NCBI RefSeq assembly: GCF_004346225.1 | Contig: NZ_SMAJ01000002.1 | Location: forward strand, 1-64,000 | Direction of reading: 5' to 3' | Source of the DNA: Paralcaligenes ureilyticus | Lineage (GTDB): Bacteria; Pseudomonadota; Gammaproteobacteria; Burkholderiales; Burkholderiaceae_B | Length of the DNA stretch: 64,000 nt | In this document: piece by piece, positions 19,683 through 29,234 of the stretch | How positions within the stretch are numbered: position 1 is the stretch's first letter | Layout of the letters: every line of letters begins with the position of its first letter | The notes under the pieces: model-generated | The model's database searches: none | What the model saw: the letters and a program-made list of their open reading frames with translations, nothing else | What the model was told of the DNA's origin: nothing | Program-made: the position numbers and the translations under genes

Positions 19683-20476
19683 AACACATCAGCTCGCGCG
19701 ATAATCCCTTGTACAAGCGCCTGGCACGTCTGGGAGACGGCAAGCGCGATGGTCATACCATGCTTGAAGGCATACATGTATGCCAAACATGGGTAGATCG
19801 CTATGGTATGCCCGAATTGGCGCTCTTCGATGGTGAGCGCCTGGCGCAAAACGCAGAGCTGGGCGCGCTGGCGCAAGCACTTGGGTCACGCGTGGCTCTA
19901 AGCTGCGACTCTCGGCTGATGCGCAATCTGTCCCAGGTGGAGCACGGTCAGGGCGTGTGCTTTTTAGTCAGCGTGCCCGAGCCCTTGCGGCCTGCATCCG
20001 TGGCCGAAAGCTGCCTGTGGCTGGATCGCGTGCAAGACCCCGGCAATGTGGGGACCCTGTTGCGTACCGCGGCCGCGGCGGGTATCCATCATGTCTACCT
20101 TTCCGAGGGCAGTGCCGCGGCCTGGTCGGCCAAGGTCTTGCGTAGCGCCCAGGGGGCTCATTTCAGCCTGTCGATCTACGAGCGCGTCGATTTACTGGCC
20201 GAGCGCGATAAATTGAAGGTGCCGCTGATAGCTACTGCTCTCGCGCAGGCGCGGTCTATTTACACGCTCGCCCTGCCGCGGCATTGCGCGTGGCTGTTTG
20301 GCCATGAAGGGCAGGGCGTGCAGCCGGCCCTGCTGGCTGCAGCGGATGAACGGGTGTTCATTCCCCAGGCGCCGGGAGTCGAGTCGTTGAATGTCGCCGC
20401 GGCGGCGGCAGTTTGCCTGTTTGAGCATCGCCGGCAGTGGCTGGATCAGGCGGCCGATTTCAGGAATGCCCTGTAA
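19679..20476 (+). CDS. SpoU/TrmH-family RNA 2'-O-methyltransferase
   Basis: This SAM-dependent enzyme of the SPOUT superfamily methylates ribose in rRNA or tRNA; which nucleotide is not clear from sequence. The 265-residue product has an N-terminal substrate-binding region ([14 protein letters not shown]) and the three SpoU motifs: [29 protein letters not shown] and [16 protein letters not shown]. The start is a GTG at 19679 that overlaps the rnhB TGA stop (GTGA). A product similar to the 23S rRNA Gm2251 enzyme RlmB is one possibility, but this subgroup is often annotated only as RNA methyltransferase. A repeat pair lies behind the stop. Confidence 0.9.
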   Translation: MKHISSRDNPLYKRLARLGDGKRDGHTMLEGIHVCQTWVDRYGMPELALFDGERLAQNAELGALAQALGSRVALSCDSRLMRNLSQVEHGQGVCFLVSVPEPLRPASVAESCLWLDRVQDPGNVGTLLRTAAAAGIHHVYLSEGSAAAWSAKVLRSAQGAHFSLSIYERVDLLAERDKLKVPLIATALAQARSIYTLALPRHCAWLFGHEGQGVQPALLAAADERVFIPQAPGVESLNVAAAAAVCLFEHRRQWLDQAADFRNAL

Positions 20477-20490
20477 CGTCACTGATTTTT

Positions 20491-20559
20491 GGCACCCACA
20501 AGGGGTGCCGCTACAAAACGTACCCGTCGTTCATGTAGCGGCAGCCCTTGTGGCTGCCA
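20491..20559. repeat. GTAG-hairpin inverted pair (locus a)
   Basis: Two hairpin units point toward each other. The left unit (minus sense) has stem GGCACCC/GGGTGCC with loop CTTGT. The right unit has GTAG-C head, stem GGCAGCC/GGCTGCC and the same loop. The spacer between the two GTAG heads is about 20 bases. It fills the gap between convergent rRNA methyltransferase and ppsR genes, where it could also act as a two-way terminator. Confidence 0.85.
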
Positions 20560-20586
20560 TCGCCGTCATTATCGCCGCCGCCATCC

Positions 20587-21420
20587 CTAATACGTCCGAC
20601 GGTTCAACCCGACCTCTTCAAGAACCTTGGTGGAAATTTCTTCGATGGATCGGGTCGTGGTCGACAGCCAGGGTATGTTTTCCATACGCATCAGGCGTTC
20701 GGCGGCTGCGATTTCGTGACGGCACTGTTTGATGGACGCGTATTCGCTGTTCGGGCGGCGTTCGTGGCGCACTTCGGCCAGGCGCGCTGCCTGTATCGAT
20801 AAACCGAACAGCTTTTGCCGGAAGGGGGCCAGCGTGGCCGGCAATGAGCCGCGGTCGAAATCTTCGGGTATAAGCGGAAAATTGGCCGCCTTGATCGCGT
20901 ATTGCATCGCCAGGTAGAGGCTGGTGGGCGTTTTACCGCAGCGTGAAACGCCCACCAGGATGACGTCGGCCTGTTTGAGGCCGTGAATGAATTGCCCGTC
21001 ATCGTGGGCCAGGCTGAAATTGATGGCTTCGATCCGGCTGTTGTATTGCTTGGATTTCCCGCCCATGTGGGAGCGGCCGACCGTATGGCTGGATTTCATG
21101 CCCAGCGCGATTTCAATATGCTGCACAAAGGTACCGAACAAGTCCAGGAACGTGCAGTTCGACTCGCGTATGGGCAGCGATATTTCGGGCTCCACCAGCG
21201 TGCTGAATACCAAGGGAGGCTGGCCTTGTTCTTGCGCGCAGCGATTGATCCGGTTGGCGGCTTCGAGCGCCTTTTCGGCACTGTCGATAAACGGGATGCG
21301 AATTTGCTGGAAGTTGATTTGTTCAAATTGGGAAAGCACGGAGTGACTGAATGTTTCAGCAGTAATGCCCGTGCTGTCAGAGACAATGAACACGGTGCGT
21401 TCGATGAGGGGAGCTGTCAT
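20587..21420 (-). CDS. ppsR: PEP synthase regulatory protein (kinase/pyrophosphorylase)
   Basis: PpsR inactivates PEP synthase by ADP-dependent phosphorylation and reactivates it by phosphate-dependent removal. The 277-residue product of the former DUF299 family starts RTVFIVSDSTGITAETFSHS and has the P-loop GVSRCGKTPTSLYLA near residues 157-171. Its partner ppsA lies divergently 176 bases away, the standard pairing. The ATG at 21420 gives a normal N-terminus. Confidence 0.96.
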   Translation of the reverse strand: MTAPLIERTVFIVSDSTGITAETFSHSVLSQFEQINFQQIRIPFIDSAEKALEAANRINRCAQEQGQPPLVFSTLVEPEISLPIRESNCTFLDLFGTFVQHIEIALGMKSSHTVGRSHMGGKSKQYNSRIEAINFSLAHDDGQFIHGLKQADVILVGVSRCGKTPTSLYLAMQYAIKAANFPLIPEDFDRGSLPATLAPFRQKLFGLSIQAARLAEVRHERRPNSEYASIKQCRHEIAAAERLMRMENIPWLSTTTRSIEEISTKVLEEVGLNRRTY

Positions 21421-21596
21421 GAGAATTGTTACCGCAGAAAAGGTGAGAACCAGTACAATCGAAGATTAACAGTCGCCCTAACCAGAGGCAAGGCTGGTTT
21501 GCTTAGCGCACCGTCTGCACCGATCATCCGGTAGCGGGCGTGTCGCGATGGTGTTTTAAGCAAACAGGCTTTCTTTTATAGTTCAAAGGTGACTTT

Positions 21597-23963
21597 ATGT
21601 CTTATGTAGTATCTTTCGAGCAGCTCCGCATGACGGACATTGACTCGGTAGGAGGAAAAAACGCATCGCTCGGTGAAATGATCAGCCAACTCGCAGGCGC
21701 CGGGGTACGGGTGCCGGGCGGGTTTGCCACGACGGCCGACGCATTTCGCGATTTTCTCAAATCCACCTCTCTTGGCGAGCGCATTGCCGAGCGTCTGGCA
21801 TCGCTGGATTCTGAAGACGTGCGCGCACTCGCCGCGGCGGGCTCGGAAATTCGTCAATGGATTATCGATACGCCGTTTCCCGCGGCATTCGAGCAGGCCG
21901 TGCGCGGCGCATTCGCACAGCTCGACAGCGACGGCAAAGGGTCCTTTGCGGTGCGTTCTTCGGCAACCGCCGAAGATTTGCCCGATGCCTCATTTGCGGG
22001 TCAGCAGGAAACATTTTTGAATGTGGTCGGCATCGACGATGTGCTCGACAAAATTCGCCATGTATTTGCCTCGCTATACAACGATCGGGCCATTTCCTAT
22101 CGCGTGCACAAAGGCTATGCGCATTCCGAAGTCGCTTTGTCGGCGGGCATCCAGCGCATGGTCCGTTCCGACCGCGGCAGCGCCGGCGTCATGTTCACGC
22201 TGGACACCGAATCGGGCTTTGATAATGTGGTGTTCATAACCTCTTCGTATGGCCTGGGCGAAACCGTTGTGCAGGGCGCCGTCAACCCGGATGAGTTCTA
22301 TGTATTCAAACCCACCCTGGCCTCTGGGCACTACCCGATCGTGGGACGGCGCATCGGCTCCAAGCTCCTCAAGATGGAGTTCGATCCCGAGCGCACCGCC
22401 GGCGTGGCCGTGCGTACCGTGGATGTGCCGGTTTCCGAGCGCAATCGCTACTCGCTCACCGACGATGAAATCATCGAACTGGCGCACTATGCCGTCATTA
22501 TCGAAAAGCATTATGGGCGCCCCATGGATATCGAATGGGGCCGCGACGGCATCGATGGCAAGATTTACATCTTGCAGGCTCGCCCCGAAACCGTAAAATC
22601 CCAGCAAAACCAGCATGATGTACAAGAGCGCTATCACCTCAAGGCAACGGGCGAGGTTCTGGTGACAGGGCGCGCCATTGGCCAGAAGATCGGCTCGGGC
22701 AAGGTTCGTGTCGTGGCCGATATTTCCGAAATGGATCAGGTTCGCCCCGGCGATGTGCTGGTGACCGACATGACCGACCCGAATTGGGAACCTGTCATGA
22801 AAATGGCGTCGGCCATTGTCACCAATCGAGGCGGCCGCACCTGCCATGCCGCCATTATTGCGCGTGAGTTGGGGATTCCGGCCGTGGTCGGCTGCGCCGA
22901 CGCAACGTCGGTGCTGGGGAATGGCCGGGAAGTCACGGTATCGTGCGCCGAGGGCGACGAAGGCCGCATTTACGATGGCCTGATCGAAACCGAGATCGAA
23001 GAGGTTCGCTGGGGCCAGATGCCCGAGATCGGAATCAAGATCATGATGAATGTGGGCAATCCCCAACTGGCTTTCGATTTCTCGCAAATTCCCAACCAGG
23101 GCGTGGGGCTGGCGCGGCTGGAATTCATCATCAATAACAATATCAATGTGCATCCCAAGGCTGTGCTCGATTATCCCAATGTCGATACCGACCTGAAGAA
23201 GGCGGTCGAGTCGGCGGCACGCGGCTATGCGAGCCCGCGCGCCTTTTTTGTCGAAAAACTGGCCGAAGGCATCGCCACCATCGCGGCGGCCTTCTACCCG
23301 AAGTCGGTCATTGTGCGGCTTTCGGATTTCAAATCCAATGAATATCGCAAACTGGTGGGCGGCTCGCGTTACGAGCCTGAGGAAGAAAACCCCATGTTGG
23401 GTTTTCGCGGCGCATCGCGCTATATTTCGGCCGAATTCGAAGAGTGCTTCCGCATGGAATGCGAAGCGCTCAAGAAGGTGCGCGACGAAATGGGGCTGAC
23501 CAATGTCGAAATCATGGTGCCGTTTGTGCGGACGCTGCAACAGGCCTCCAAGGTCATCGACCTGCTCGCCAAGAATGGCCTGGCGCGCGGTGAAAACGGT
23601 TTGCGGCTGATCATGATGTGCGAGGTGCCTTCCAACGCCATTCTGGCCGACGAGTTCCTGCAGTATTTCGATGGCTTCTCGATCGGCTCCAACGATATGA
23701 CCCAGCTCACCCTGGGGCTGGATCGTGATTCGGGCATGGAGCTGCTGGCAGCCGATTTCGACGAACGCGACCTGGCGGTGCAGTTCATGCTTAGGCGCGC
23801 CATACAAGCCTGCCTGAAAGCGGGTAAGTACGTTGGGATCTGCGGGCAAGGGCCCAGCGATCACCCCGATCTGGCCGATTGGCTGCGAGACGAAGGCATA
23901 CTGTCGATGTCGCTGAATCCGGATACGGTAGTCGATACCTGGCAGCGCCTGGCATTGAAGTAA
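21597..23963 (+). CDS. ppsA: Phosphoenolpyruvate synthase
   Basis: PEP synthase converts pyruvate, ATP and water to PEP, AMP and phosphate for gluconeogenesis. The 788-residue product has the ATP-grasp-like N-terminal domain ([35 protein letters not shown]), the phosphohistidine domain with catalytic His in [15 protein letters not shown] near residue 420, and the C-terminal PEP-binding barrel with [17 protein letters not shown] and [11 protein letters not shown]. Length matches the family. AAGGTG lies 6 bases before the ATG. The divergent ppsR controls its activity. Confidence 0.97.
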   Translation: MSYVVSFEQLRMTDIDSVGGKNASLGEMISQLAGAGVRVPGGFATTADAFRDFLKSTSLGERIAERLASLDSEDVRALAAAGSEIRQWIIDTPFPAAFEQAVRGAFAQLDSDGKGSFAVRSSATAEDLPDASFAGQQETFLNVVGIDDVLDKIRHVFASLYNDRAISYRVHKGYAHSEVALSAGIQRMVRSDRGSAGVMFTLDTESGFDNVVFITSSYGLGETVVQGAVNPDEFYVFKPTLASGHYPIVGRRIGSKLLKMEFDPERTAGVAVRTVDVPVSERNRYSLTDDEIIELAHYAVIIEKHYGRPMDIEWGRDGIDGKIYILQARPETVKSQQNQHDVQERYHLKATGEVLVTGRAIGQKIGSGKVRVVADISEMDQVRPGDVLVTDMTDPNWEPVMKMASAIVTNRGGRTCHAAIIARELGIPAVVGCADATSVLGNGREVTVSCAEGDEGRIYDGLIETEIEEVRWGQMPEIGIKIMMNVGNPQLAFDFSQIPNQGVGLARLEFIINNNINVHPKAVLDYPNVDTDLKKAVESAARGYASPRAFFVEKLAEGIATIAAAFYPKSVIVRLSDFKSNEYRKLVGGSRYEPEEENPMLGFRGASRYISAEFEECFRMECEALKKVRDEMGLTNVEIMVPFVRTLQQASKVIDLLAKNGLARGENGLRLIMMCEVPSNAILADEFLQYFDGFSIGSNDMTQLTLGLDRDSGMELLAADFDERDLAVQFMLRRAIQACLKAGKYVGICGQGPSDHPDLADWLRDEGILSMSLNPDTVVDTWQRLALK

Positions 23964-24005
23964 GGCTGTTGGGCTTTTTCGAGCGAGGCGAAGCGGAGTA
24001 CGGGC

Positions 24006-25313
24006 ATGACGGCGGCACTTCACAAAATCGTTATCGTGGGTGGCGGCGCCGGAGGGCTTGAACTTGCGGCAAAGCTGGGCCGCAAGTTCGGGCCGGCGCA
24101 CGTCGTCCTGGTCGATCGTGCGGCCTATCATATCTGGAAGCCATCGTTGCACGAGGTGGCGGCAGGTACGCTGGATATACACCGCGAAGGCCTGTCGTAC
24201 TTCATGCTGGCCAAAGACTGCGGCTTTACCTTCGCTTTGGGCGAGATGGCAGGCGTTGACCTCACGACGAAAAACATCCGCCTCAATGCCGTTCTGGACC
24301 CGCAGCAGGAAGAGGTTTTCCCGGCGCGGGAGATTGCTTACGACACGTTGGTTCTGGCGGTGGGGAGCAAATCGAATTTCTTCAGTACGGCAGGCGCCGG
24401 CGAATTTGCGCTGACGATTGACTCGACCGAGCAGGCTGAACGGTTCAGGCTGAAACTCTTGCACACCGTGGCCCGTCTGAACCGCGACAAGAACGGCAGC
24501 TCTGACCGGGCATTGCAGATTGCCATTGTGGGTGCAGGCGCGACCGGGGTAGAACTTGCCGCCGAATTGACGCAGGCCTTTTCAGAGATGGCTTCCTATG
24601 GGCTGGATAATTTTGATCCGTCCAGAGACGTGAAGATAAGCCTGCTTGAGGGCGCGTCGCGCATTTTGTCGGCCCTGCCTGAAAAAATATCGGCGGCGGC
24701 GCATCAGTTGCTGTTGGACCGTGGCATTGCCGTGAAAACATCGGTGCGTATTGCTTCGGTCGGCGCCGATGCTTTGCATGACGTCGAAGGTGGGCGGTTT
24801 CCTGCCGATCTGTGCGTGTGGGCCGCGGGTATAGAGGCGCCTGTTTTCCTGTCGCAACTGGGTCTGGCCAGTAATCGCAACCATCAGCTTATAGTCGATG
24901 CCGGCCTGCGTGCGAGTGATCCCGACGTGTATGCGTTGGGAGATTGCGCCGAGGCGGCATGGGGCTCGGACGGGAAATTCATTCCGGCACGGGCTCAGGC
25001 CGCTCATCAGCAGGCATCGTTTCTGTGCGGTGTATTGGCCGATCGTATTCAAGAGCGGGATGTCCCAACGCGGATATTCAAATATAAGGATTACGGCTCT
25101 TTGATCTCTGTGGGGCATAATCGCGCCGTGGGCCGCCTGATGGGCGTCCTTGCTGGGCGGGGCCTCTTTGTGGAGGGCCTCTTTGCCCGGTTTATGTACA
25201 TGAGTCTGCATTTGATGCATCACTTGGCGTTTTTGGGGCTGGTGCGCACAACTTCTTTGGCTGTGGGCCGTTTATTGCTCAAACGCGGTGCGCCGCGGGT
25301 GAAGCTTCACTGA
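24006..25313 (+). CDS. ndh: Type II NADH:quinone oxidoreductase
   Basis: This single-subunit FAD enzyme passes electrons from NADH to quinone without pumping protons. The 435-residue product has two nucleotide-binding folds, IVIVGGGAGGLELAAKLGRK for FAD at the N-terminus and IAIVGAGATGVELAAELT for NADH near residue 178, then DVYALGDCAEA for FAD. The C-terminal 60 residues (FMYMSLHLMHHLAFLG) form an amphipathic membrane-binding region. It starts 42 bases after ppsA and ogt follows 11 bases after it, so ndh and ogt are probably one operon. Confidence 0.93.
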   Translation: MTAALHKIVIVGGGAGGLELAAKLGRKFGPAHVVLVDRAAYHIWKPSLHEVAAGTLDIHREGLSYFMLAKDCGFTFALGEMAGVDLTTKNIRLNAVLDPQQEEVFPAREIAYDTLVLAVGSKSNFFSTAGAGEFALTIDSTEQAERFRLKLLHTVARLNRDKNGSSDRALQIAIVGAGATGVELAAELTQAFSEMASYGLDNFDPSRDVKISLLEGASRILSALPEKISAAAHQLLLDRGIAVKTSVRIASVGADALHDVEGGRFPADLCVWAAGIEAPVFLSQLGLASNRNHQLIVDAGLRASDPDVYALGDCAEAAWGSDGKFIPARAQAAHQQASFLCGVLADRIQERDVPTRIFKYKDYGSLISVGHNRAVGRLMGVLAGRGLFVEGLFARFMYMSLHLMHHLAFLGLVRTTSLAVGRLLLKRGAPRVKLH

Positions 25314-25324
25314 CGGAGGACCCA

Positions 25325-26032
25325 ATGACATTTCATGCGCAAATTGCGTCGCCTCTGGGGCCTGTTCTTCTCTGTTCCGAGGGCGCGTGCCTGAGCGGCT
25401 TGTATTTCATAGGCCAGTCCGATTGTCCGGTGATAAACGGGATGCCTGCGTACAAGCCTCATTCCGGCGGCCCATCGGCGGGCATGATGGATGGCCTTGC
25501 GATCAAGAATTTCAGGGCCTCCAAAAGGGACGCGGAAGCCGATTTGTTCAGCCAGGCGGCTGCCTGCCTGGAGCAGAAGGGCGCCACCGCTGATTTGCAG
25601 GCCAACGTTGGCGCGCCCGATGCGGCCTCTGCGGAGATGTCCGAGATGCTTCTTATGCAAGCCGACACGCCGGCGGCCACGGTAGCGTTGTTTGAGCGAA
25701 CGCGAAAAGAGCTGGCCGAATATTTTGCGGGGCAGCGTCAAACATTTGATATCCCCCTGGCCTTGTCGGGCACCGTATTTCAGAAAAAAGTATGGGATGC
25801 ATTGCGTACCATTTCCTACGGCCAGACAGTGTCTTATGGAGATGTGGCGCGTACGGCGGGGTTTTCGGCGCAGCATTCAAGACCGGTAGGCGCGGCCGTG
25901 GGGCGCAATCCCATAACCATTATTATCCCGTGCCACCGCGTTTTGTCGGGCACGGGCACGTTGACCGGCTACACCGGCGGCCTTGAACGCAAGGTGGCCT
26001 TGCTTGAGCTCGAAGGTTTTGCCTTGCAATAG
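25325..26032 (+). CDS. ogt: Methylated-DNA--protein-cysteine methyltransferase with insertion
   Basis: This suicide enzyme moves alkyl groups from O6-alkylguanine to its own cysteine. The active-site motif is present as IIIPCHRVLSGTGTLTGYTG, preceded by the helix-turn-helix segment SYGDVARTAGFS and the Arg finger region. The product is 235 residues, about 65-75 longer than usual Ogt. The extra part lies between the N-terminal strand region (LSGLYFIGQ, about residue 38) and the ELAEYFAGQRQTFDIPL segment (about residue 125), and is polar and Ala-rich. The start has GGAGG at 6-base spacing. Function is likely intact because the DNA-binding domain is complete. Confidence 0.93.
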   Translation: MTFHAQIASPLGPVLLCSEGACLSGLYFIGQSDCPVINGMPAYKPHSGGPSAGMMDGLAIKNFRASKRDAEADLFSQAAACLEQKGATADLQANVGAPDAASAEMSEMLLMQADTPAATVALFERTRKELAEYFAGQRQTFDIPLALSGTVFQKKVWDALRTISYGQTVSYGDVARTAGFSAQHSRPVGAAVGRNPITIIIPCHRVLSGTGTLTGYTGGLERKVALLELEGFALQ

Positions 26033-26136
26033 CACGATGTTTTCATTGTGCAAGCAGGTACAATCGAGAAGGCCGGTTCCTCGATTTCGCGGGCTCCAAG
26101 CGTTATCTGCCGGCCATTATGGCGGAGGCTGTGGCA

Positions 26137-26565
26137 ATGTGGTTCTGGTTTGGATTTGCGGTGCTCGCGCTTATCGGCGAAGTCATGACGGGCACGTTTT
26201 ACCTGTTGCTTTTTGCGCTGGGCCTGGCGGCAGCCGGGCTGGCTTCGTTGATGGGCGCGGCACTGGCCTGGCAAATCGTCACCGTAGCGCTTATCACCGC
26301 AGCGGGTCTGGTGGGCTTGCGTAAAACCGGTGTGTTGAAAAAACACGAAATCAATGCGGCGCGCAATCAGAACGTTAATCTGGACATCGGGCAGATCGTA
26401 GACGTGCAGTCGTGGGACGATAACAACACGGCCCGCGTCTGGTATCGCGGCGCGTATTGGCAGGTCGGCCTGATGCCGGGTGCGACCAAGCAAGCGGGGC
26501 AACACTGCATTGTTGAAATCCGGGGGTCCACGCTGATCGTTGAGCCGTCGATTCCAACTCATTAG
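26137..26565 (+). CDS. NfeD-like membrane protein
   Basis: NfeD-like proteins pair with stomatin-type SPFH proteins in membrane microdomains; their biochemical role is unsettled. The 142-residue product has two to three N-terminal membrane segments (WFWFGFAVLALIGEVMTGTF; ALAWQIVTVALITAAGLVGL) and a C-terminal OB-like domain (RNQNVNLDIGQIVDVQSW to the end). GGAGG at 26124-26128 is 8 bases before the ATG at 26137, so that start is preferred over 26119. The SPFH partner follows 57 bases downstream. Confidence 0.88.
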   Translation: MWFWFGFAVLALIGEVMTGTFYLLLFALGLAAAGLASLMGAALAWQIVTVALITAAGLVGLRKTGVLKKHEINAARNQNVNLDIGQIVDVQSWDDNNTARVWYRGAYWQVGLMPGATKQAGQHCIVEIRGSTLIVEPSIPTH

Positions 26566-26622
26566 TCTGTCTGTCGCGATCTTGCGCAGATAGGGCAATT
26601 TCAGTTTTAAAAGGTGGTACGT

Positions 26623-27558
26623 ATGATGGATGCCGATTTTTCCACAATAGTCCTGACTGTGCTGGTTCTGCTGGTGTTCGTCGTCGTCATCAAGGCCATT
26701 GCCATTGTCCCGCAACAGCATGCATGGGTCATCGAGCGCCTGGGAAAATTTGATCGGGCCATGTCGCCGGGCGCGGGGTTTGTCATTCCGTTTATCGAGC
26801 GCGTGGCCTACAAGCATTCGTTGAAGGAAATTCCGCTGGATGTGCCCAGTCAGGTGTGTATCACGCGGGACAATACCCAGCTGCAGGTCGATGGCGTGCT
26901 TTATTTCCAGGTGACCGATCCCATGCGCGCCTCGTACGGCTCGTCGAACTATATTTCGGCCATCACGCAGTTGTCCCAGACTACCCTGCGTTCGGTCATC
27001 GGCAAGATGGAGCTGGATCGCACGTTCGAAGAGCGCGACATCATCAATAGCACCATTGTGGCCTCCCTGGATGAGGCGGCGTTGAATTGGGGTGTGAAGG
27101 TTCTGCGCTACGAAATCAAAGACCTCACTCCTCCCAACGAAATCCTGCGCGCCATGCAGGCGCAAATCACGGCAGAGCGTGAAAAGCGGGCGCTGATCGC
27201 CGCGTCCGAAGGGCGCCGTCAAGAGCAGATCAATATTGCGACGGGCGAGCGTGAAGCGTTCATTGCCCGTTCCGAAGGCGAAAAGCAGGCGCAAATCAAC
27301 AAGGCGCAAGGCGAAGCGACAGCGCTCATAACGGTGGCCGACGCCACCGCCAAAGCCATTACGCAAGTGGCCGACGCGGTGCGTCACCCAGGCGGCATGG
27401 AAGCCGTCAATTTGAAAGTGGCCGAACGCTATATCGAAGCCTTCGGCAATGTGGCCAAAACCGGCAATACCCTGATCCTGCCCGCCAATCTGGCCGACAT
27501 GGGCGGCCTGATCGCCACCGCCATGGCGGTGGTTAAAAATACCGGCAAGGTTTTGTAG
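26623..27558 (+). CDS. SPFH/stomatin-like membrane protein (QmcA type)
   Basis: SPFH proteins form large membrane-anchored rings and often regulate membrane proteases or lipid domains. The product (about 311 residues) has one N-terminal membrane segment, the SPFH domain from about residue 30 (IVPQQHAWVIERLGKFDR; PSQVCITRDNTQLQVDGVLYFQVTD), and an Ala/Glu/Gln-rich coiled-coil (residues about 180-260; AEREKRALIAASEGRRQEQI). ATG codons at 26623 and 26626 are both possible; AAGGTGG is just upstream. It is paired with the NfeD-like gene, the usual arrangement. Confidence 0.92.
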   Translation: MMDADFSTIVLTVLVLLVFVVVIKAIAIVPQQHAWVIERLGKFDRAMSPGAGFVIPFIERVAYKHSLKEIPLDVPSQVCITRDNTQLQVDGVLYFQVTDPMRASYGSSNYISAITQLSQTTLRSVIGKMELDRTFEERDIINSTIVASLDEAALNWGVKVLRYEIKDLTPPNEILRAMQAQITAEREKRALIAASEGRRQEQINIATGEREAFIARSEGEKQAQINKAQGEATALITVADATAKAITQVADAVRHPGGMEAVNLKVAERYIEAFGNVAKTGNTLILPANLADMGGLIATAMAVVKNTGKVL

Positions 27559-27561
27559 ATT

Positions 27562-27587
27562 TGTAGCGGCAGCCCTTGTGGCTGCCA
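27562..27587 (+). repeat. Single GTAG-hairpin unit (locus b)
   Basis: One unit with GTAG-C head, stem GGCAGCC/GGCTGCC and loop CTTGT lies between the convergent stomatin-like gene and smpB, 3 bases after the first and 27 before the end of the second. No partner unit is seen. Confidence 0.85.
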
Positions 27588-27613
27588 TCCAGCACCGGCG
27601 CCTGCACCTGCCC

Positions 27614-28078
27614 TCAAGACCCGACGCGTTTGCGGGTGTCGTGCTTCATGACGCGTTCTTTTTCCCGCGCCCAATCCTTGTCGCGTTCGGTATCGCGCTT
27701 GTCGTGCAGCTTTTTCCCGCGTCCCAGGCCGAAATCCAGCTTGACGCGCCCACCCTTGTAATGCAGGTTAAGCGGTACCAACGCGTAGCCGCGTTGTTCA
27801 ACCTTGCCGATCAGTTTGCTGATTTCTTCGGCCTTCAAGAGCAGCTTGCGTGTGCGTGTCGATTCGGGGTGTATGTGCGTCGAGGCTGTGGGCAATGGGC
27901 TGATGTGCATGCCCATGATCCACATGGCGCCGTCGCGCACGATGACATAGCTCTCTTTTAGCTGCACATGCCCGGCCCGTATGGCTTTGACTTCCCAGCC
28001 TTCCAGCACCAGGCCCGCCTCGAAACGGTCTTCGATAAAATAGTCGTGCGTTGCCTTGCGGTTTTCAACAATGCTCAT
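27614..28078 (-). CDS. smpB: SsrA-binding protein SmpB
   Basis: SmpB binds tmRNA and guides it into stalled ribosomes for trans-translation. The 154-residue product has the family start [20 protein letters not shown], then [19 protein letters not shown], and a basic C-terminal tail ([20 protein letters not shown]) that enters the ribosomal mRNA channel. It is divergent from ratA across 57 bases, an arrangement that is conserved in proteobacteria. The tmRNA gene itself is not in this window. Confidence 0.97.
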   Translation of the reverse strand: MSIVENRKATHDYFIEDRFEAGLVLEGWEVKAIRAGHVQLKESYVIVRDGAMWIMGMHISPLPTASTHIHPESTRTRKLLLKAEEISKLIGKVEQRGYALVPLNLHYKGGRVKLDFGLGRGKKLHDKRDTERDKDWAREKERVMKHDTRKRVGS

Positions 28079-28135
28079 GTATCAATGCGGCTATAGAAGG
28101 TAAAATCAGCCCATTCTATCCATTAACCACTTTTG

Positions 28136-28573
28136 ATGCACACCGTACAGCGCTCCGTCCTGGTTTCCTATAGTTGCGCGCAGATGTTCGATCTGGTCGC
28201 CGACGTGGAAAAATACCCCGAATTCATGCCCTGGTGCGGGGGGGCCAGCGTGCACTCGCGCGATGAGCACGGCATGCAGGCGTCCATCATCATCAGCTTT
28301 GCGGGTGTCAAGCAGGCCTTCAGCACACGCAACGATCACGAATACCCGCATTTGATTACCTTTCACCTAGTTGATGGGCCGTTTTCGGCGCTAACCGGCA
28401 AATGGGAGTTCAATGCGTTGGCCGAAGATGCCTGCAAGGTGGTCTACACCATGGCATATGCCTTTTCCAGCCGCGCGCTTGAAGCACTGGTCGGGCCGGT
28501 ATTCAACCGCATCGCCACCAGTTTTATCGACTCGTTTACCCACCGTGCCCAGGCCTGCTATGGTTCCGATTGA
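28136..28573 (+). CDS. ratA: RatA/COQ10-like START-domain protein
   Basis: This family was named for an E. coli protein reported to block ribosome subunit joining; its relatives (COQ10) bind ubiquinone, which may be the ancestral role. The 145-residue product has the signature MFDLVADVEKYPEFMPWC and LVDGPFSALTGKWEFNAL of the polyketide cyclase/START fold. The ATG at 28136 is chosen over a TTG at 28133. Its end overlaps rnfH by 14 bases, as in many proteobacteria. Whether it acts as a toxin here cannot be told from sequence. Confidence 0.9.
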   Translation: MHTVQRSVLVSYSCAQMFDLVADVEKYPEFMPWCGGASVHSRDEHGMQASIIISFAGVKQAFSTRNDHEYPHLITFHLVDGPFSALTGKWEFNALAEDACKVVYTMAYAFSSRALEALVGPVFNRIATSFIDSFTHRAQACYGSD

Positions 28574-29012
28574 TCGCGGTGGTGTGTTGCCCTGCGCTCC
28601 GGGGCAGCCTGGAACGGACGCTGACTGCGGCGATCGGGCGCGTGTGCTGATTATCTACGCCGCCCCTGAGCGAGTCTGGCGGCAAAACATGAACGTACCG
28701 GCGGGAACTACGGCCGGTGAAGCCTTGGCAGGCAGTGGGTTTGCGCGAGAATTTCCGAATTATCCTTATGATGAAGCCGTCCTGGGAATATATGGGCAAG
28801 CGTGTGCGTTCGACCATTGCCTGGCCGATGGCGATCGGCTGGAGGTTTATCGCTCACTGGTCTTCGACCCGCTGGAATCGCGACGCCGCCGCGCGGAACA
28901 CCGTAAAGCCTTTATGACCAAGCCCAAGAATCGCCCCAAGCGGCGCAAGGCCAAGCTGGCGGCCCAGGAGCGTGCCCGCCGGGCCGAGGCTCCGGCCCGC
29001 GGGCCTGATTAA
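28560..29012 (+). CDS. rnfH: RnfH-family ubiquitin-like protein
   Basis: RnfH proteins have a beta-grasp fold; they sit beside ratA or in rnf clusters and their role is unknown. The 150-residue product has the family core RVLIIYAAPERVWRQNMNVP and GIYGQACAFDHCLADGDRLE, ending in LVFDPLESRRRRAEHRKA. It is longer than the usual 95-110 residues: about 30 extra residues precede the core and a basic tail (KPKNRPKRRKAKLAAQERAR) follows it. The ATG at 28560 lies inside ratA; a later start would remove part of the extra N-terminus, but no ATG is available before the core. Confidence 0.85.
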   Translation: MVPIDRGGVLPCAPGQPGTDADCGDRARVLIIYAAPERVWRQNMNVPAGTTAGEALAGSGFAREFPNYPYDEAVLGIYGQACAFDHCLADGDRLEVYRSLVFDPLESRRRRAEHRKAFMTKPKNRPKRRKAKLAAQERARRAEAPARGPD

Positions 29013-29046
29013 GCAGGGCGGGACCGCAGATGGATTTCCCGGCAAA

Positions 29047-29064
29047 TTGTCATGCATATGACAA
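29047..29064. promoter_or_regulatory. Perfect inverted repeat TTGTCAT-GCAT-ATGACAA
   Basis: Seven-base arms flank a four-base centre that is itself part of a palindrome. An A-run follows on the plus strand. It could be an operator for the valine-catabolism operon 285 bases downstream, or a terminator stem for rnfH. No regulator gene is adjacent. Confidence 0.35.
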
Positions 29065-29112
29065 AAAAAACGACGGCTGCGCGTTATGGTTGCGCAGGCG
29101 TTCAATTGATTC

Positions 29113-29234
29113 TGGCAGCGACAAGGGGGGCTGCTACAGACGCGAGGTGGCTGTTGACATCGATGGCACCCACAAGGGGTGCCGCTACACATACGTATCG
29201 GTAGCTCATGTAGCGGCACCCCTTGTGGGTGCCA
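29113..29234. repeat. GTAG-hairpin triple (locus c)
   Basis: Three units occur: a degenerate minus-sense copy at 29113-29138 with loop CTTGT but imperfect stem; a minus-sense unit from 29165 with stem GGCACCC/GGGTGCC; and its plus-sense partner ending at 29234 with the same stem. The last two form an inverted pair with about 20 bases between the GTAG heads. Confidence 0.85.

Noticed and set aside
22074..24464. Minus-strand open frame of 796 codons opposite ppsA and the start of ndh
   Set aside because: It is antisense to two well-supported genes, has a low-complexity His/Arg-rich product and no family motif. High GC keeps such antisense frames open.
25969..27588. Minus-strand open frame of 539 codons opposite the NfeD and stomatin-like genes
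   Set aside because: It is the mirror of two recognisable genes and its product shows no domain.
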